A DNA stretch of 64,000 nt, from assembly GCF_024397795.1 (NCBI RefSeq), contig NZ_CP072983.1:1426001-1490000 (forward strand), written 5' to 3'. The position numbers and the translations under genes are program-made. Below are positions 51,521 through 60,547 of the stretch, piece by piece (position 1 is the stretch's first letter; each line of letters starts with the position of its first letter). The notes under the pieces are model-generated. The model did not search any database and had not been told where the DNA came from. It was given only the letters and a program-made list of their open reading frames with translations. This stretch comes from Lactobacillus intestinalis. Lineage in GTDB: Bacteria; Bacillota; Bacilli; Lactobacillales; Lactobacillaceae.

Positions 51521-52913
51521 ATATTTTACTCAAATCCATTTCATAATTACTCTTTTTTATCCATATTACTCTCAACATATATGTAAACAAGAGTAATAAA
51601 AATGCTGTCCACCAATTACAAAAATAATTAACTTCGATAAACAAAATAGCCATAAGCACATCTAAAATATCTAACATAGTAATACGTATTCCAATAAAAT
51701 GACTTAATACATAATCCGCCAAGATGCTTCTAAAAGCAATGGCTATCACAAGACTTATTATCAAAGCATTCATATCATTAAATACATATGCAGTTATTCC
51801 ACATAAAATTCCGCTAAGTACAATAGTAATTAAATTAACCCTTAATAAAGTTACCTGTTTATTCAACACTTTAAAGAAAGTACTTCCGATCAAATCCATT
51901 TTACTGTCAAAATAACATATTGGTAAAACTATAGCAAGATAATTGATACTTTCTGCATACTGTGGTAACCATAGTTTTAATACATATTGCACGGGAATAT
52001 AAGCAAGATACATTAGAGGGAGAATATAGAAAATCCTTATATTAAATTTTCTATATGTATTCTTTAAATCTTCCTGTTTTAATCTTCTTAATGCTGGGAA
52101 AAGTACTAAGCCTATTTGCATAATAAAAGTTAATGCAAAGTTCATTAATGTGAGTGAAAATGAAACTTTTCCAAATGCTATTAACCCCCAACGCATATCA
52201 ATAATTTGTCTACCAATTCCTAAAACTAGCATTGAACAAACATTAGCTATCATTAAACTAATACCTATTTTCATACTAGTAACCCCATCACTAATTCCGA
52301 TACTCCAATTCAATGCACTCGAACGGAATTGGGGATTTATCTTTACTCTTAAGTATACAAGTGCCCCTAATACTCCTAAAATATAAAATGGAATATAAAT
52401 AAAGGCATCCGTTATACTCAAGAATAATAAGCAAATTTGAAATCCAAAAAATATTATTCTCTGGATAATAATTGATTTAGAATATATATTGGTTTCGTTC
52501 ACCGCTTGAAAAATGTACCCCAAATAATTTTGAAGCGTAAATATAAAATAATATACTATAACAAAAAATATTACTAAACGTCGTTCAGAAGTTTTAGAAA
52601 AAATAGTCAAAATTAATCCAGCTAATATTCCTAAAACTAATTGAAAAATAATTCCAAAATAATATTGGCTTTTTACTGCAGTGTAATTTAATTGATCTAA
52701 TTTTTTACCTCCATAACGAAGATAGACTCCATCATTTAATCCCAAAGCCAGACATGGAATATAATTACTATAGAATATAAAAAGTTGCCAATAACTAAAA
52801 TCGGCTACACTCATTACCTTAGGCAAAATTAGGTTAGTAGCACAACTCACAATTAAAGAGAGTGATTGTGCTAGAAAGGCAAATAAAAAATTTTTTTTAA
52901 TTTCTTTATTCAT
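51513..52913 (-). CDS. Second flippase-like membrane protein
   Basis: A 466-residue protein with about 12-14 helices, distantly like the polysaccharide transporter/MATE group (FLFAFLAQSLSLIVSCATNLILPKVMSVADFSYWQLF). It lies between wzy and glf. Two such proteins in one operon is unusual; this one might flip another lipid-linked glycan or be a divergent partner. It is very AT-rich, as are wzy and the two glycosyltransferases, indicating exchange of this serotype-specific part. Confidence 0.78.
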   Translation of the reverse strand: MNKEIKKNFLFAFLAQSLSLIVSCATNLILPKVMSVADFSYWQLFIFYSNYIPCLALGLNDGVYLRYGGKKLDQLNYTAVKSQYYFGIIFQLVLGILAGLILTIFSKTSERRLVIFFVIVYYFIFTLQNYLGYIFQAVNETNIYSKSIIIQRIIFFGFQICLLFLSITDAFIYIPFYILGVLGALVYLRVKINPQFRSSALNWSIGISDGVTSMKIGISLMIANVCSMLVLGIGRQIIDMRWGLIAFGKVSFSLTLMNFALTFIMQIGLVLFPALRRLKQEDLKNTYRKFNIRIFYILPLMYLAYIPVQYVLKLWLPQYAESINYLAIVLPICYFDSKMDLIGSTFFKVLNKQVTLLRVNLITIVLSGILCGITAYVFNDMNALIISLVIAIAFRSILADYVLSHFIGIRITMLDILDVLMAILFIEVNYFCNWWTAFLLLLFTYMLRVIWIKKSNYEMDLSKIYG

Positions 52914-52914
52914 A

Positions 52915-54210
52915 TTAAAACTTAACTTTCCTAGTAATCAAATTATATAAGACAAAGAATAAAATCAAGTAAATTATCATTCCAACTGATAAATATATTG
53001 AAAAAAGCCAATCATCGATTGGATGTAAAAATATCCCCTCTGCCATATATCCATATATAATAAAAGCAAGTTTATGTTTTATAATATTTCTTCGTTGGAG
53101 CAAATAATAATAGTAATTATAAAAGATTGCAAACAGAGTTTGTAATATAATAACCCCAGATATTCCAAAATCTGCAAGCCAATTTCTATAAGCGGAATAG
53201 ACATTTCCTAATTGAATGCCATTGTAAGTTCTAAATTCTTTATGTTGCAAATATACTGGGATATTTCCTCCAAGATCTCTCACCGTTCCTATCATAGAGA
53301 TAAAGGTTTCTTTTCCCCATATAGAAGCATCATGAATTGGATTTTTGATAAACATATCAAAAAGTTTAACTGGTCCCCCTACATACATAGTTATATAATC
53401 CATAAAACTTGAATCAGCCGAATTAGACCTGCCGACTAGCAGTCGGATGGAATAAAAAAAGATCATTAATCCTACAAAAATACCTAAAAGTTTAAATAAA
53501 CTTTTCACATTTTGATTATTAGAAGGGCTTTGTTTTAGAACAAAATAATAAATAATAATGGTCCCTACCATACCCAGTATGTTTAATCTGTTACTTAAGA
53601 TCATACTCATTAGAACAAAAATTAATACGTTTGCTATAGAAAACAACCAGTCTTTTTTATTTACATAACTTTTCACAATATTAAAGATTAATACAAATGG
53701 ATAAATATATGCACAAATAGTAGGAATTTTTTGAAGTTGTTGTATGTATCCTGGAATACTCATGCTAGTATCCGTTCCATAAGACGTAATCGCTCTATAT
53801 GCTTCAATAACTTGAGATAAAGAGCCATTTCCACCTATGGCTTTTACACTTTTAAAAGTTAAATATAGAATCCATAAATTTAAAATCACCAAAAAAAATG
53901 AGATACCTATATTAATATTGATTCTTGATGATGCCAGTACTCTATCATAATTATCCGGTATTTGATTACATACTAATTTTTTTATTAAATATCCAACAAA
54001 AATAAAAATAAGGGCTCCTCCTAAAAGAATTAAAAAAGGAGTAATAGAATAATCTTGTAATCCCCATTGAGTATAATTAATTAAAGCACTTCCAATACTA
54101 ATAATATAAACTGCACAAAAAAGAAAGGGAGGAGCCATATAATCTTTATCAAATAAATAATAAGTTATAAATAATAATAATATAAATATTAAAAATAGAA
54201 GAATTAGCAT
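52915..54210 (-). CDS. wzy: Exopolysaccharide repeat-unit polymerase (Wzy-like)
   Basis: A 431-residue protein with about 11-12 helices and one large external loop (about 260-330, with SNSADSSFMDYITMYVGGPVK), the layout of O-antigen/EPS polymerases. Similar to the oligosaccharide repeat unit polymerase family. The start follows the GT gene stop with no gap. It should join repeat units on the outer face of the membrane. Sequence in this family is variable and the assignment rests mainly on topology and location. Confidence 0.78.
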   Translation of the reverse strand: MLILLFLIFILLLFITYYLFDKDYMAPPFLFCAVYIISIGSALINYTQWGLQDYSITPFLILLGGALIFIFVGYLIKKLVCNQIPDNYDRVLASSRININIGISFFLVILNLWILYLTFKSVKAIGGNGSLSQVIEAYRAITSYGTDTSMSIPGYIQQLQKIPTICAYIYPFVLIFNIVKSYVNKKDWLFSIANVLIFVLMSMILSNRLNILGMVGTIIIYYFVLKQSPSNNQNVKSLFKLLGIFVGLMIFFYSIRLLVGRSNSADSSFMDYITMYVGGPVKLFDMFIKNPIHDASIWGKETFISMIGTVRDLGGNIPVYLQHKEFRTYNGIQLGNVYSAYRNWLADFGISGVIILQTLFAIFYNYYYYLLQRRNIIKHKLAFIIYGYMAEGIFLHPIDDWLFSIYLSVGMIIYLILFFVLYNLITRKVKF

Positions 54211-55215
54211 TTACTTATATCTTTCATGTTTAAAAATAGAGCTATGTTTATATAATCCTGTAGAAAGTACAACCTTTGTAGAAATCTTCCCTAATGTACT
54301 TTCATTTTTTAGCACGTCATACTTATTAAAAAATTTTTTTTGTCCTTTGTTATTAAAGCATTCTTTTATATCTTTAATAACTTCGGATTTTTTAGGAACA
54401 TGGTAAGCAAAAAAAAGAGTTCCCCAAAAATTTCTAGCTGCATCATCAATAATTTGATTAAAATTAATAATTTTTTTCAAAACATTACTAATAGTATAAA
54501 CTCCTGGAGTGCCACTTACATTATTACCAGTTCTCCGATATTTTACTAAGGTAACAGGAATATATGCTATTTGGGCATAAGTAAGTGCATATTTACTAAG
54601 ATATACATCATGACTTATATTATTTTTAACTTGAGCCGAGGTTCCAAGATTAACCAGTTTCCACAAAGCAAAATTATGCCCTATAGTTGTTCCCCATACA
54701 TATTGATCTTTAAAAAAGGAATTATAGGGATTATCTATAAACTGTGTTCTGATATGATTACTCATTTTGTCATGTTGATCAGTGCCATTTTTATCATAAA
54801 ATTCTAAATCACAATAACAAAATACAGGATTAGTTTTTCCATACTTTTCTTCTAACTTTTCCATACTTTTAATCTCTAAAGATATTTTTTTTTCATCCCA
54901 TATATCATCTTGGTCACAATAAAAATAGTAATCAACAGGTGCACAATGAGTTTGCACATATCTCATCAAATTAAAGTAATTTGCAAAAGCACCATGATAT
55001 TGAGTATTATTAGTAATTATTTTTTTTATTCGAGGATCCTCTTTTTGTAAATCCTTAAGTATATTCAAAGTATGGTCAGTAGAATGATCGTCACTAATAT
55101 ATAGCTCCCAATCTTTAAAAGTTTGCTTTTGTAAACTCTGAATTTGTTCCTTAATATAGGATTCTCCATTGTACGTTGCCATCATAATCATGGCTTTTTT
55201 ATGATTAATATCCAT
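54211..55215 (-). CDS. Glycosyltransferase family 2
   Basis: A 334-residue GT-A enzyme. MIMMATYNGESYIKEQIQSLQKQTF is the nucleotide-binding start, ISDDHSTDHTL the first Asp motif and YYFYCDQDDIW the metal-binding DxD equivalent. This CDQDD(I/V)W form is common in rhamnosyltransferases, which would match the rml operon, but the donor cannot be proven. It overlaps the previous gene by 11 nt. Confidence 0.88.
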   Translation of the reverse strand: MDINHKKAMIMMATYNGESYIKEQIQSLQKQTFKDWELYISDDHSTDHTLNILKDLQKEDPRIKKIITNNTQYHGAFANYFNLMRYVQTHCAPVDYYFYCDQDDIWDEKKISLEIKSMEKLEEKYGKTNPVFCYCDLEFYDKNGTDQHDKMSNHIRTQFIDNPYNSFFKDQYVWGTTIGHNFALWKLVNLGTSAQVKNNISHDVYLSKYALTYAQIAYIPVTLVKYRRTGNNVSGTPGVYTISNVLKKIINFNQIIDDAARNFWGTLFFAYHVPKKSEVIKDIKECFNNKGQKKFFNKYDVLKNESTLGKISTKVVLSTGLYKHSSIFKHERYK

Positions 55216-56203
55216 ATTTTTTTACCCATATTCTATACATAACTTTGGCTAAGGGAAGCATAGAATAGTTACCTTTTCTGATTAATCGAATAAAATTATC
55301 ATTATTTAATCTTTGATAGCTAGCCAAGGAAAGTCTTTTAATATTTTTATCAAACGTTTTTGTTCTACTTTTAGCTTCTCCTAGAGACATAAGTAGGTAT
55401 GTTCTCATGGTGCTTCCTATTGAGCGTCTAAATGTATTAAATATGGTTTCTTCTTGATTAGGCAACATTTTATTATTTTTTGTAAAACTATCATACATTT
55501 TTACAAGTTGATATGATACCTTCTCTTGCATCTTAATATTCTTTAACATATTAGCTTTTGCAACACTTTGATCTGCTTCTCCTAACCGATATTTATAAAG
55601 ATATAAATCAAAATAAGTAATTGTCTGAGAAACATAAGCTGCCCATGTTACAAATTCTACATCAACATAAAAGCAATTTTCTGTAATATGAACATTATTC
55701 TTTCTAAGTAAATTTGTTTTTACCGTTAATGTATGTAATACTACTCGTTTTATATCAATTTTATCTTTCCAAGTATATTCTTTTGCTGGTTCTACATTTT
55801 TTATCAAATTAATATTTTTAGATTGATCTGGATACATCTCAGTAAAATCAGTTAATACTAAGTCGGAATCTTGAGACTTCAAATCTTCAATAAACTTTAC
55901 TAAGCTAGACGTATCTACCCAGTCATCCCCATCAACCACTTTAAAATACTTTCCTGTCGCTAATTCCATTCCTTTATTAATGGTAGAACCATGTCCTCCA
56001 TTTTTTTTAGGAATATATTTAAATGTTTGAGGAGCAATATTTTCATATTTTTTAGCGATTTGATTCGTATTATCTTTTGATCCATCGTCTATTATTAAAA
56101 CTTCTAGATCATCATAAACACGGGGATCATTAAAAGATGCTAATGTTTTGTCTAGCGTAGATTCTACATTATATGCGGCTACTGATATAGTTAAAGTTTT
56201 CAC
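55205..56203 (-). CDS. Glycosyltransferase family 2
   Basis: A 332-residue GT-A enzyme with SVAAYNVESTLDKTLASFNDP at the start, LEVLIIDDGSKDNT as the first Asp motif and KVVDGDDWVD as the DxD. The C-terminal third is helical and basic. It is a cytoplasmic membrane-associated transferase that adds one sugar of the repeat unit. Donor and linkage cannot be told from the sequence. Confidence 0.88.
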   Translation of the reverse strand: MKTLTISVAAYNVESTLDKTLASFNDPRVYDDLEVLIIDDGSKDNTNQIAKKYENIAPQTFKYIPKKNGGHGSTINKGMELATGKYFKVVDGDDWVDTSSLVKFIEDLKSQDSDLVLTDFTEMYPDQSKNINLIKNVEPAKEYTWKDKIDIKRVVLHTLTVKTNLLRKNNVHITENCFYVDVEFVTWAAYVSQTITYFDLYLYKYRLGEADQSVAKANMLKNIKMQEKVSYQLVKMYDSFTKNNKMLPNQEETIFNTFRRSIGSTMRTYLLMSLGEAKSRTKTFDKNIKRLSLASYQRLNNDNFIRLIRKGNYSMLPLAKVMYRIWVKKYGY

Positions 56204-56267
56204 ATTTATCCTCCTAATTATTAAGTATACAAGTAATAATATTAATTTTTTGAAGCGTACAACAATT

Positions 56268-57392
56268 TCAATAATTTAAAATTTGATTGTAAAGAATATA
56301 ACTTTGATCTGATACTCTTTTTCCATCAAAATTTTTTTGAACATAAGATTTGGCAAAAGTCTGCATCTGTTCTTTATAATTTTTGTTCCTATAGATTTTC
56401 AAAGCAGCATCTTTTATAGCAATATAATCATCTTTTTCAACCAATATTCCATTTAGAGAAGATTTAATTATATTTGGTATTGCATCTACGTCGGTGGCTA
56501 CAATAGGAATTTTAGATGCCATATATTCAGGTAAAACTAAGCCAAAACCTTCCCATCTAGATAATAGCATTCCTATATCCATAGTCTTCATATATGCGGT
56601 TGGATTATTTACCCAGCCAGTTATCAAAAATGATGAACTAAGATTATATTGATTAATTAAATTTTCAATTTTATCTCGTAATTCACCGTCCCCAACTATT
56701 AAAAAGTATGCATTGGGAATCTTTTTTTTGATTAACTTTGCAGCTTTTACAAAGGTATCTGGAGCCTTTTGCTTAGATATTCTACCTACCATACCTACAA
56801 CAAATGCATCTTTAGGGATGCCTAATTGAGTTCTACTCATAGGAGAAGTCTTCTCTATCTCCTCTATATCAATTCCGTTATAAATTACTTTTAGCTTGTC
56901 TGGCTTACAGATTTTTTCTCTAAGAGCTGACTCCCTTTCGGCATCAGAAATGCAGACAATTTTGTCACAAAAATGAGCGGAAATCTTCTCTACCCATCTA
57001 TACATTTCTTTCTTTTTAGCAGATTGTTGCATATTAAATGCCCATCCATGAGGATTATAGATAACCTTATTCTTCAATCCGAGATCCGCAATTCTAGCAA
57101 AAGCTCCCGCTTTGCTTGAATGAGCATATACAATATCTGGCTTTAATTGTTTAATAATTGATCTTAATTTTTTTTCGACTTTTAAATCACTTTTGGGATC
57201 AATATCATGGGCCATCTTTAAGACTATTACTCGATTAGCTATATTCTTAAACTTGTTAGAATCATAATTTTGAGAACATACTAAAATATTTTCTACTTTA
57301 TCATTATCATTATATTTAAAAAGTGTTTCTAAATACCGCTCTACTCCGCCAGCTGCTTCTGCAATATGGAGAACTCTAATTTTTTTATTCAT
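56268..57392 (-). CDS. Glycosyltransferase family 4
   Basis: A 374-residue GT-B enzyme. The frame opens at 57413, but TAGGGAAGA comes just before the ATG at 57392 (MNKKIRVLHIAEAAGGVERY), so that start is taken. VVGMVGRISKQKAPDTFVKAAKLI starts the donor domain, and the sugar-nucleotide site is WEGFGLVLPEYMASKIPIVATDVDAIPNII (the EGFGLV..E form of E-x7-E). It follows the priming transferase by 10 nt and probably adds the second sugar. Confidence 0.9.
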   Translation of the reverse strand: MNKKIRVLHIAEAAGGVERYLETLFKYNDNDKVENILVCSQNYDSNKFKNIANRVIVLKMAHDIDPKSDLKVEKKLRSIIKQLKPDIVYAHSSKAGAFARIADLGLKNKVIYNPHGWAFNMQQSAKKKEMYRWVEKISAHFCDKIVCISDAERESALREKICKPDKLKVIYNGIDIEEIEKTSPMSRTQLGIPKDAFVVGMVGRISKQKAPDTFVKAAKLIKKKIPNAYFLIVGDGELRDKIENLINQYNLSSSFLITGWVNNPTAYMKTMDIGMLLSRWEGFGLVLPEYMASKIPIVATDVDAIPNIIKSSLNGILVEKDDYIAIKDAALKIYRNKNYKEQMQTFAKSYVQKNFDGKRVSDQSYILYNQILNY

Positions 57393-57402
57393 AGAATCTT
57401 CC

Positions 57403-58056
57403 CTAATACGCACTATTTGGATGAACCACTACACCCACAGTTTTAACCAAAATCTTGAAATCTTCCCATAAACCTGAATGATTGATGTAGATAATATCAA
57501 GCCAGACCATTTCATCAAAGTCAGCTTCATTTCGCTTAGTTACTTGCCAAAGTCCGGTACAGCCAGGCATTACTTCCAAGCGTTGCTTATCATAATCAGT
57601 ATATTTAGCTACTTCACTAGGTAGAGGTGGACGAGGACCCACTAAGGACATATCGCCAATTAAGACATTCCATAATTGTGGCAACTCATCAAGACTATAT
57701 TTTCTAATTGTATGGCCAATCTTGGTAATTCTTGGATCATCCTTAATCTTGAACATGGCACCATCAATTTCATTTTGCTCTTCAAGTTGTTCTACCATTT
57801 GATCGGCATTTACAATCATTGAACGGAACTTATACATTCTAAACGGCTTACCATTTTTACCAATTCTCTCTTGCGAATAAAAGGCCGGTCCATGATCTTC
57901 ATGCTTAATTCTAATTGCCAAATAAGCGAACAGTGGCGAAAGTAATACCAATCCTATTCCACTAGCTACTATATCAAATAATCGCTTAATTCCATGATAG
58001 ATAGGGCGATGATGCACCTTAGCTGGATTAACTTCAAGTTTTTCCGTCACAATCAT
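57403..58056 (-). CDS. epsE: Undecaprenyl-phosphate sugar phosphotransferase (priming enzyme)
   Basis: A 217-residue PHPT-type priming transferase that moves sugar-1-phosphate to undecaprenyl phosphate and starts the repeat unit. One membrane helix (32-52) is followed by YSQERIGKNGKPFRMYKFRSM, IGHTIRKYSLDELPQLWNVLIGDMSLVGPRP and the final block MPGCTGLWQV. Short forms like this lack the N-terminal five-helix part. GAGAGG precedes the ATG. The first sugar, glucose or galactose, is not known. Confidence 0.93.
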   Translation of the reverse strand: MIVTEKLEVNPAKVHHRPIYHGIKRLFDIVASGIGLVLLSPLFAYLAIRIKHEDHGPAFYSQERIGKNGKPFRMYKFRSMIVNADQMVEQLEEQNEIDGAMFKIKDDPRITKIGHTIRKYSLDELPQLWNVLIGDMSLVGPRPPLPSEVAKYTDYDKQRLEVMPGCTGLWQVTKRNEADFDEMVWLDIIYINHSGLWEDFKILVKTVGVVVHPNSAY

Positions 58057-58089
58057 TTTCCTCTCACTCTCACTAAATTAATTCTAGCT

Positions 58090-58860
58090 TTAAAATAGCC
58101 AAAACTTCTTCTTTTTCTTTAACGGTCTCCAATCCATTTGCACCTGATCACCATTAATGATCTTGCGTGCATTTTCTTTCCAAGCCTCCGCAAGTTCGCT
58201 CCCAAACTCGCGCTCCATTTTGTCATATGCTTCACTTAGTTGATATTGACGCCTTGGCAAATCATGTGCATCAGACGCAAATGTGCAACCTTGACCTGCT
58301 TCAATTAATCTGCGTGACAGGTTTTCAACTTTCTCACCAAATAATCCCGTATAAGAACTAGCAGTAATCTGCACTAAACAATCTTGTTCGATTAATTCTT
58401 GTAGCACCTGTGGCTCCTTCAAGATTCGATTATTTCGCTCTGGGTGAACTATTACCGGGGTAATACCATGTTCATGAAGCTGGAAGATTGTATTCTTGGC
58501 ATAAGTTGGCACATCTTCGCTTGGAAACTCAAGAAGCATATATTGACCATCGGCATCACAGAATAAAATATCATCTGCCTCTAAAGCAGGAATAAGCCCA
58601 CCTGAAAGGCGGACTTCTTGACCTGGAAAGACCGTAAGCGGAATGTTCGCTTCATTAAGTTTTTGCTGATATTGATCAGTGAGCCAAATGATATCTTTCT
58701 TGTGATTAGTATATTTACCATTTAGTGTATGTGGCGTCACAACTGCATGAGTAACGCCATCCTTTACTGCCTCTCGTGCCAAGTGCAGAGACGTTTCCCA
58801 ATCCTTAGAACCATCATCAATCCCTGGCAAGATATGGCAATGGATATCAACTAAGGTCAT
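58090..58860 (-). CDS. epsD: PHP-type protein-tyrosine phosphatase
   Basis: A 256-residue CpsB/Wzb-like phosphatase of the PHP fold. The metal ligands are in VDIHCHILPGIDDG, VTPHTLNGKY, FPGQEVRL, VIVHPERNN and FASDAHD. It removes phosphate from the tyrosine tail of the BY-kinase and so controls polymer length. It lies 2 nt after the kinase gene and contains all typical blocks. Confidence 0.94.
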   Translation of the reverse strand: MTLVDIHCHILPGIDDGSKDWETSLHLAREAVKDGVTHAVVTPHTLNGKYTNHKKDIIWLTDQYQQKLNEANIPLTVFPGQEVRLSGGLIPALEADDILFCDADGQYMLLEFPSEDVPTYAKNTIFQLHEHGITPVIVHPERNNRILKEPQVLQELIEQDCLVQITASSYTGLFGEKVENLSRRLIEAGQGCTFASDAHDLPRRQYQLSEAYDKMEREFGSELAEAWKENARKIINGDQVQMDWRPLKKKKKFWLF

Positions 58861-58862
58861 AA

Positions 58863-59657
58863 TTACTTACTTTCCTTATTTGTGCTAGATCCACCAAAGA
58901 AGCGGGATTTCTTATTTTCTTGTCCGTAGCCATAACCATAACCGTAACCATAACCGTAACCATAGCCGCTATTTTCAGCGCTTATATCATTCATTACGTA
59001 ACCCAAGATGCGAACTTTGGCAAATTCAAGCATTTCAACGGCGCGACGAATAGCAACCTTTTGAGTTTTACCTTGACGAACGACCAAGATAATTCCGTCT
59101 AAGTGGCTGGCTAATTCTTGCGTATCGGATACTTCAAGCACTGGAGCTAAGTCGATGATGACCAAGTCGTAATGAGCCTTAACTAAGTCAATAAAGGTTT
59201 GCATTCTATGAGAACCGATAAGTTCTGATGGGTTAGGTGGAATTGGACCAGAAGTTAAAATTGAAAGATTCTTAACACCACTTTCCTTAACCACATCTTC
59301 TAAATCGATTTCATCAGCATCTGATGTCAACACGGTAGTCAATCCCCTGTTATTCTTCACATTGAAAGTACTGTGTAAAGTTGGACGGCGAAGGTCTCCA
59401 TCGATTAAGAGAGTCTTGCGACCAGCTTGAGCATAAGTAATAGCAACGTTAGCAGTAACAGTTGACTTACCTTCACTGATGTTAGCAGAAGTGAATGCTA
59501 AAGTTTTGATTTCCTTATCAACACTCATGAAGTTGATGTTGGTACGAACAGTTCTAAATTGTTCTGAGATAGGGCTTTGAGGATCAGCAGCAGTGATCAA
59601 CTTGGCACCCTTTTTCATAGTTTCGTTAGTACCACGTTTTTTCTTAAATAAAGACAT
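58863..59657 (-). CDS. epsC: Tyrosine kinase of exopolysaccharide synthesis (BY-kinase)
   Basis: A 264-residue CpsD/Wze-like kinase. Walker A ANISEGKST, Walker A' TLLIDGDLRRPTLH and Walker B LVIIDLAP are all clear. The C-terminal tail has seven Gly-Tyr repeats (encoded at 58923-58967), the autophosphorylation cluster. It works with the Wzz-like protein that supplies the membrane part and activates it. The 6-nt coding repeat could expand or contract in frame. Confidence 0.95.
   Translation of the reverse strand: MSLFKKKRGTNETMKKGAKLITAADPQSPISEQFRTVRTNINFMSVDKEIKTLAFTSANISEGKSTVTANVAITYAQAGRKTLLIDGDLRRPTLHSTFNVKNNRGLTTVLTSDADEIDLEDVVKESGVKNLSILTSGPIPPNPSELIGSHRMQTFIDLVKAHYDLVIIDLAPVLEVSDTQELASHLDGIILVVRQGKTQKVAIRRAVEMLEFAKVRILGYVMNDISAENSGYGYGYGYGYGYGYGQENKKSRFFGGSSTNKESK
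58923..58967 (-). repeat. In-frame 6-nt tandem repeat coding the kinase Tyr tail
   Basis: Seven units of GGT-TAT or GGT-TAC (plus one Gly codon). Because the unit is two codons, slippage changes the number of Tyr sites without a frameshift. Confidence 0.8.
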
Positions 59658-59672
59658 ATCTGCTTCTTCCTC

Positions 59673-60536
59673 CTATACCCGACGTCTCTTATTCTTCTTA
59701 TTAGCGTTTTGGTTCAATTGGAATGATGATGAAACGTTAAAGTGAGCAATTTGACCCAAGTTAGTTAAGCCCAAAGTATCAGTTAAGTAACTATCATCAC
59801 GAACAGCAGTATCTGATAATTCACGAATCATAATTACTGCAAATGAAAGTACAAGTCCAATTACAAATCCAGCCAAAGTGAACAATCTTACATTTGGTGA
59901 AGATTGAACACCAGTTGTAGCTGGAGCTACAATTGTAACGTTGTTAACGTTCATAATTGATTTAATACGGTCTTTGAATACTTCGGCAACAGCGTTAGCT
60001 TCAGCTTTTGACTTGTCTGGAGTATCAGCTTTGGCATTAATAGTAAAGACTTGTGATTGTTGTTGAGTAGTTACTGAAATACTTTTAGCAAGTTGCTTTG
60101 CGCTAACACTGTAAGCCTTACCTGAACGATCGATTACAGCTGGTTGAGCTTTTTTAATTAAGCGACGCGTACCGTCAGCTTCAGTTCTATATTTTGCTGG
60201 TTGAGCTTTTTTAACTACTCGAGTTGGATTTGCTAAACGGTCAGAAGCTTCTTGCAAGATTACGTGACTAGTTACGATATCTTTATAGGTAGTAACTAAT
60301 TGCATATTAGCTTGTTGGGTAGCTAATGCCGCATTAGGATCATTATGTGCATTTCTTTGGTTAACTAAGACTTGTGCTGAAGAGGTATACTTTGGAGAAA
60401 TGATAAAGCTGGCAACTCCCCAGCCGACAAGTGCTAAGCCTACGCTCCAAAGGATCAATGCCCAAATATGCTTACGGCAAATGCGAATTAATTGCGTTAA
60501 ATCAATTGTATTTGTATTATTGTTTTGTTGTTCCAT
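59673..60536 (-). CDS. epsB: Chain-length determinant protein (Wzz/CpsC-like)
   Basis: A 287-residue membrane protein with two helices (about 28-48 and 216-236) around an external loop, and Wzz-type start IDLTQLIRICRKHIWALILW. The Pro-rich stretch near the second helix (SPNVRLFTLAGFVIGLVL) is typical. A TTG-ATG pair occurs; AAGGATAGG lies 5 nt before the ATG at 60536, which is taken. It activates the kinase. The loop has a repeat KKAQPA (twice), which is unusual. Confidence 0.93.
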   Translation of the reverse strand: MEQQNNNTNTIDLTQLIRICRKHIWALILWSVGLALVGWGVASFIISPKYTSSAQVLVNQRNAHNDPNAALATQQANMQLVTTYKDIVTSHVILQEASDRLANPTRVVKKAQPAKYRTEADGTRRLIKKAQPAVIDRSGKAYSVSAKQLAKSISVTTQQQSQVFTINAKADTPDKSKAEANAVAEVFKDRIKSIMNVNNVTIVAPATTGVQSSPNVRLFTLAGFVIGLVLSFAVIMIRELSDTAVRDDSYLTDTLGLTNLGQIAHFNVSSSFQLNQNANKKNKRRRV

Positions 60537-60547
60537 CAAACCTATCC

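Noticed and set aside
58923-58967. Tandem repeat taken at first as a possible CRISPR-like array
   Set aside because: It is a 6-nt coding repeat for Gly-Tyr without spacers. No CRISPR array was seen in the window.
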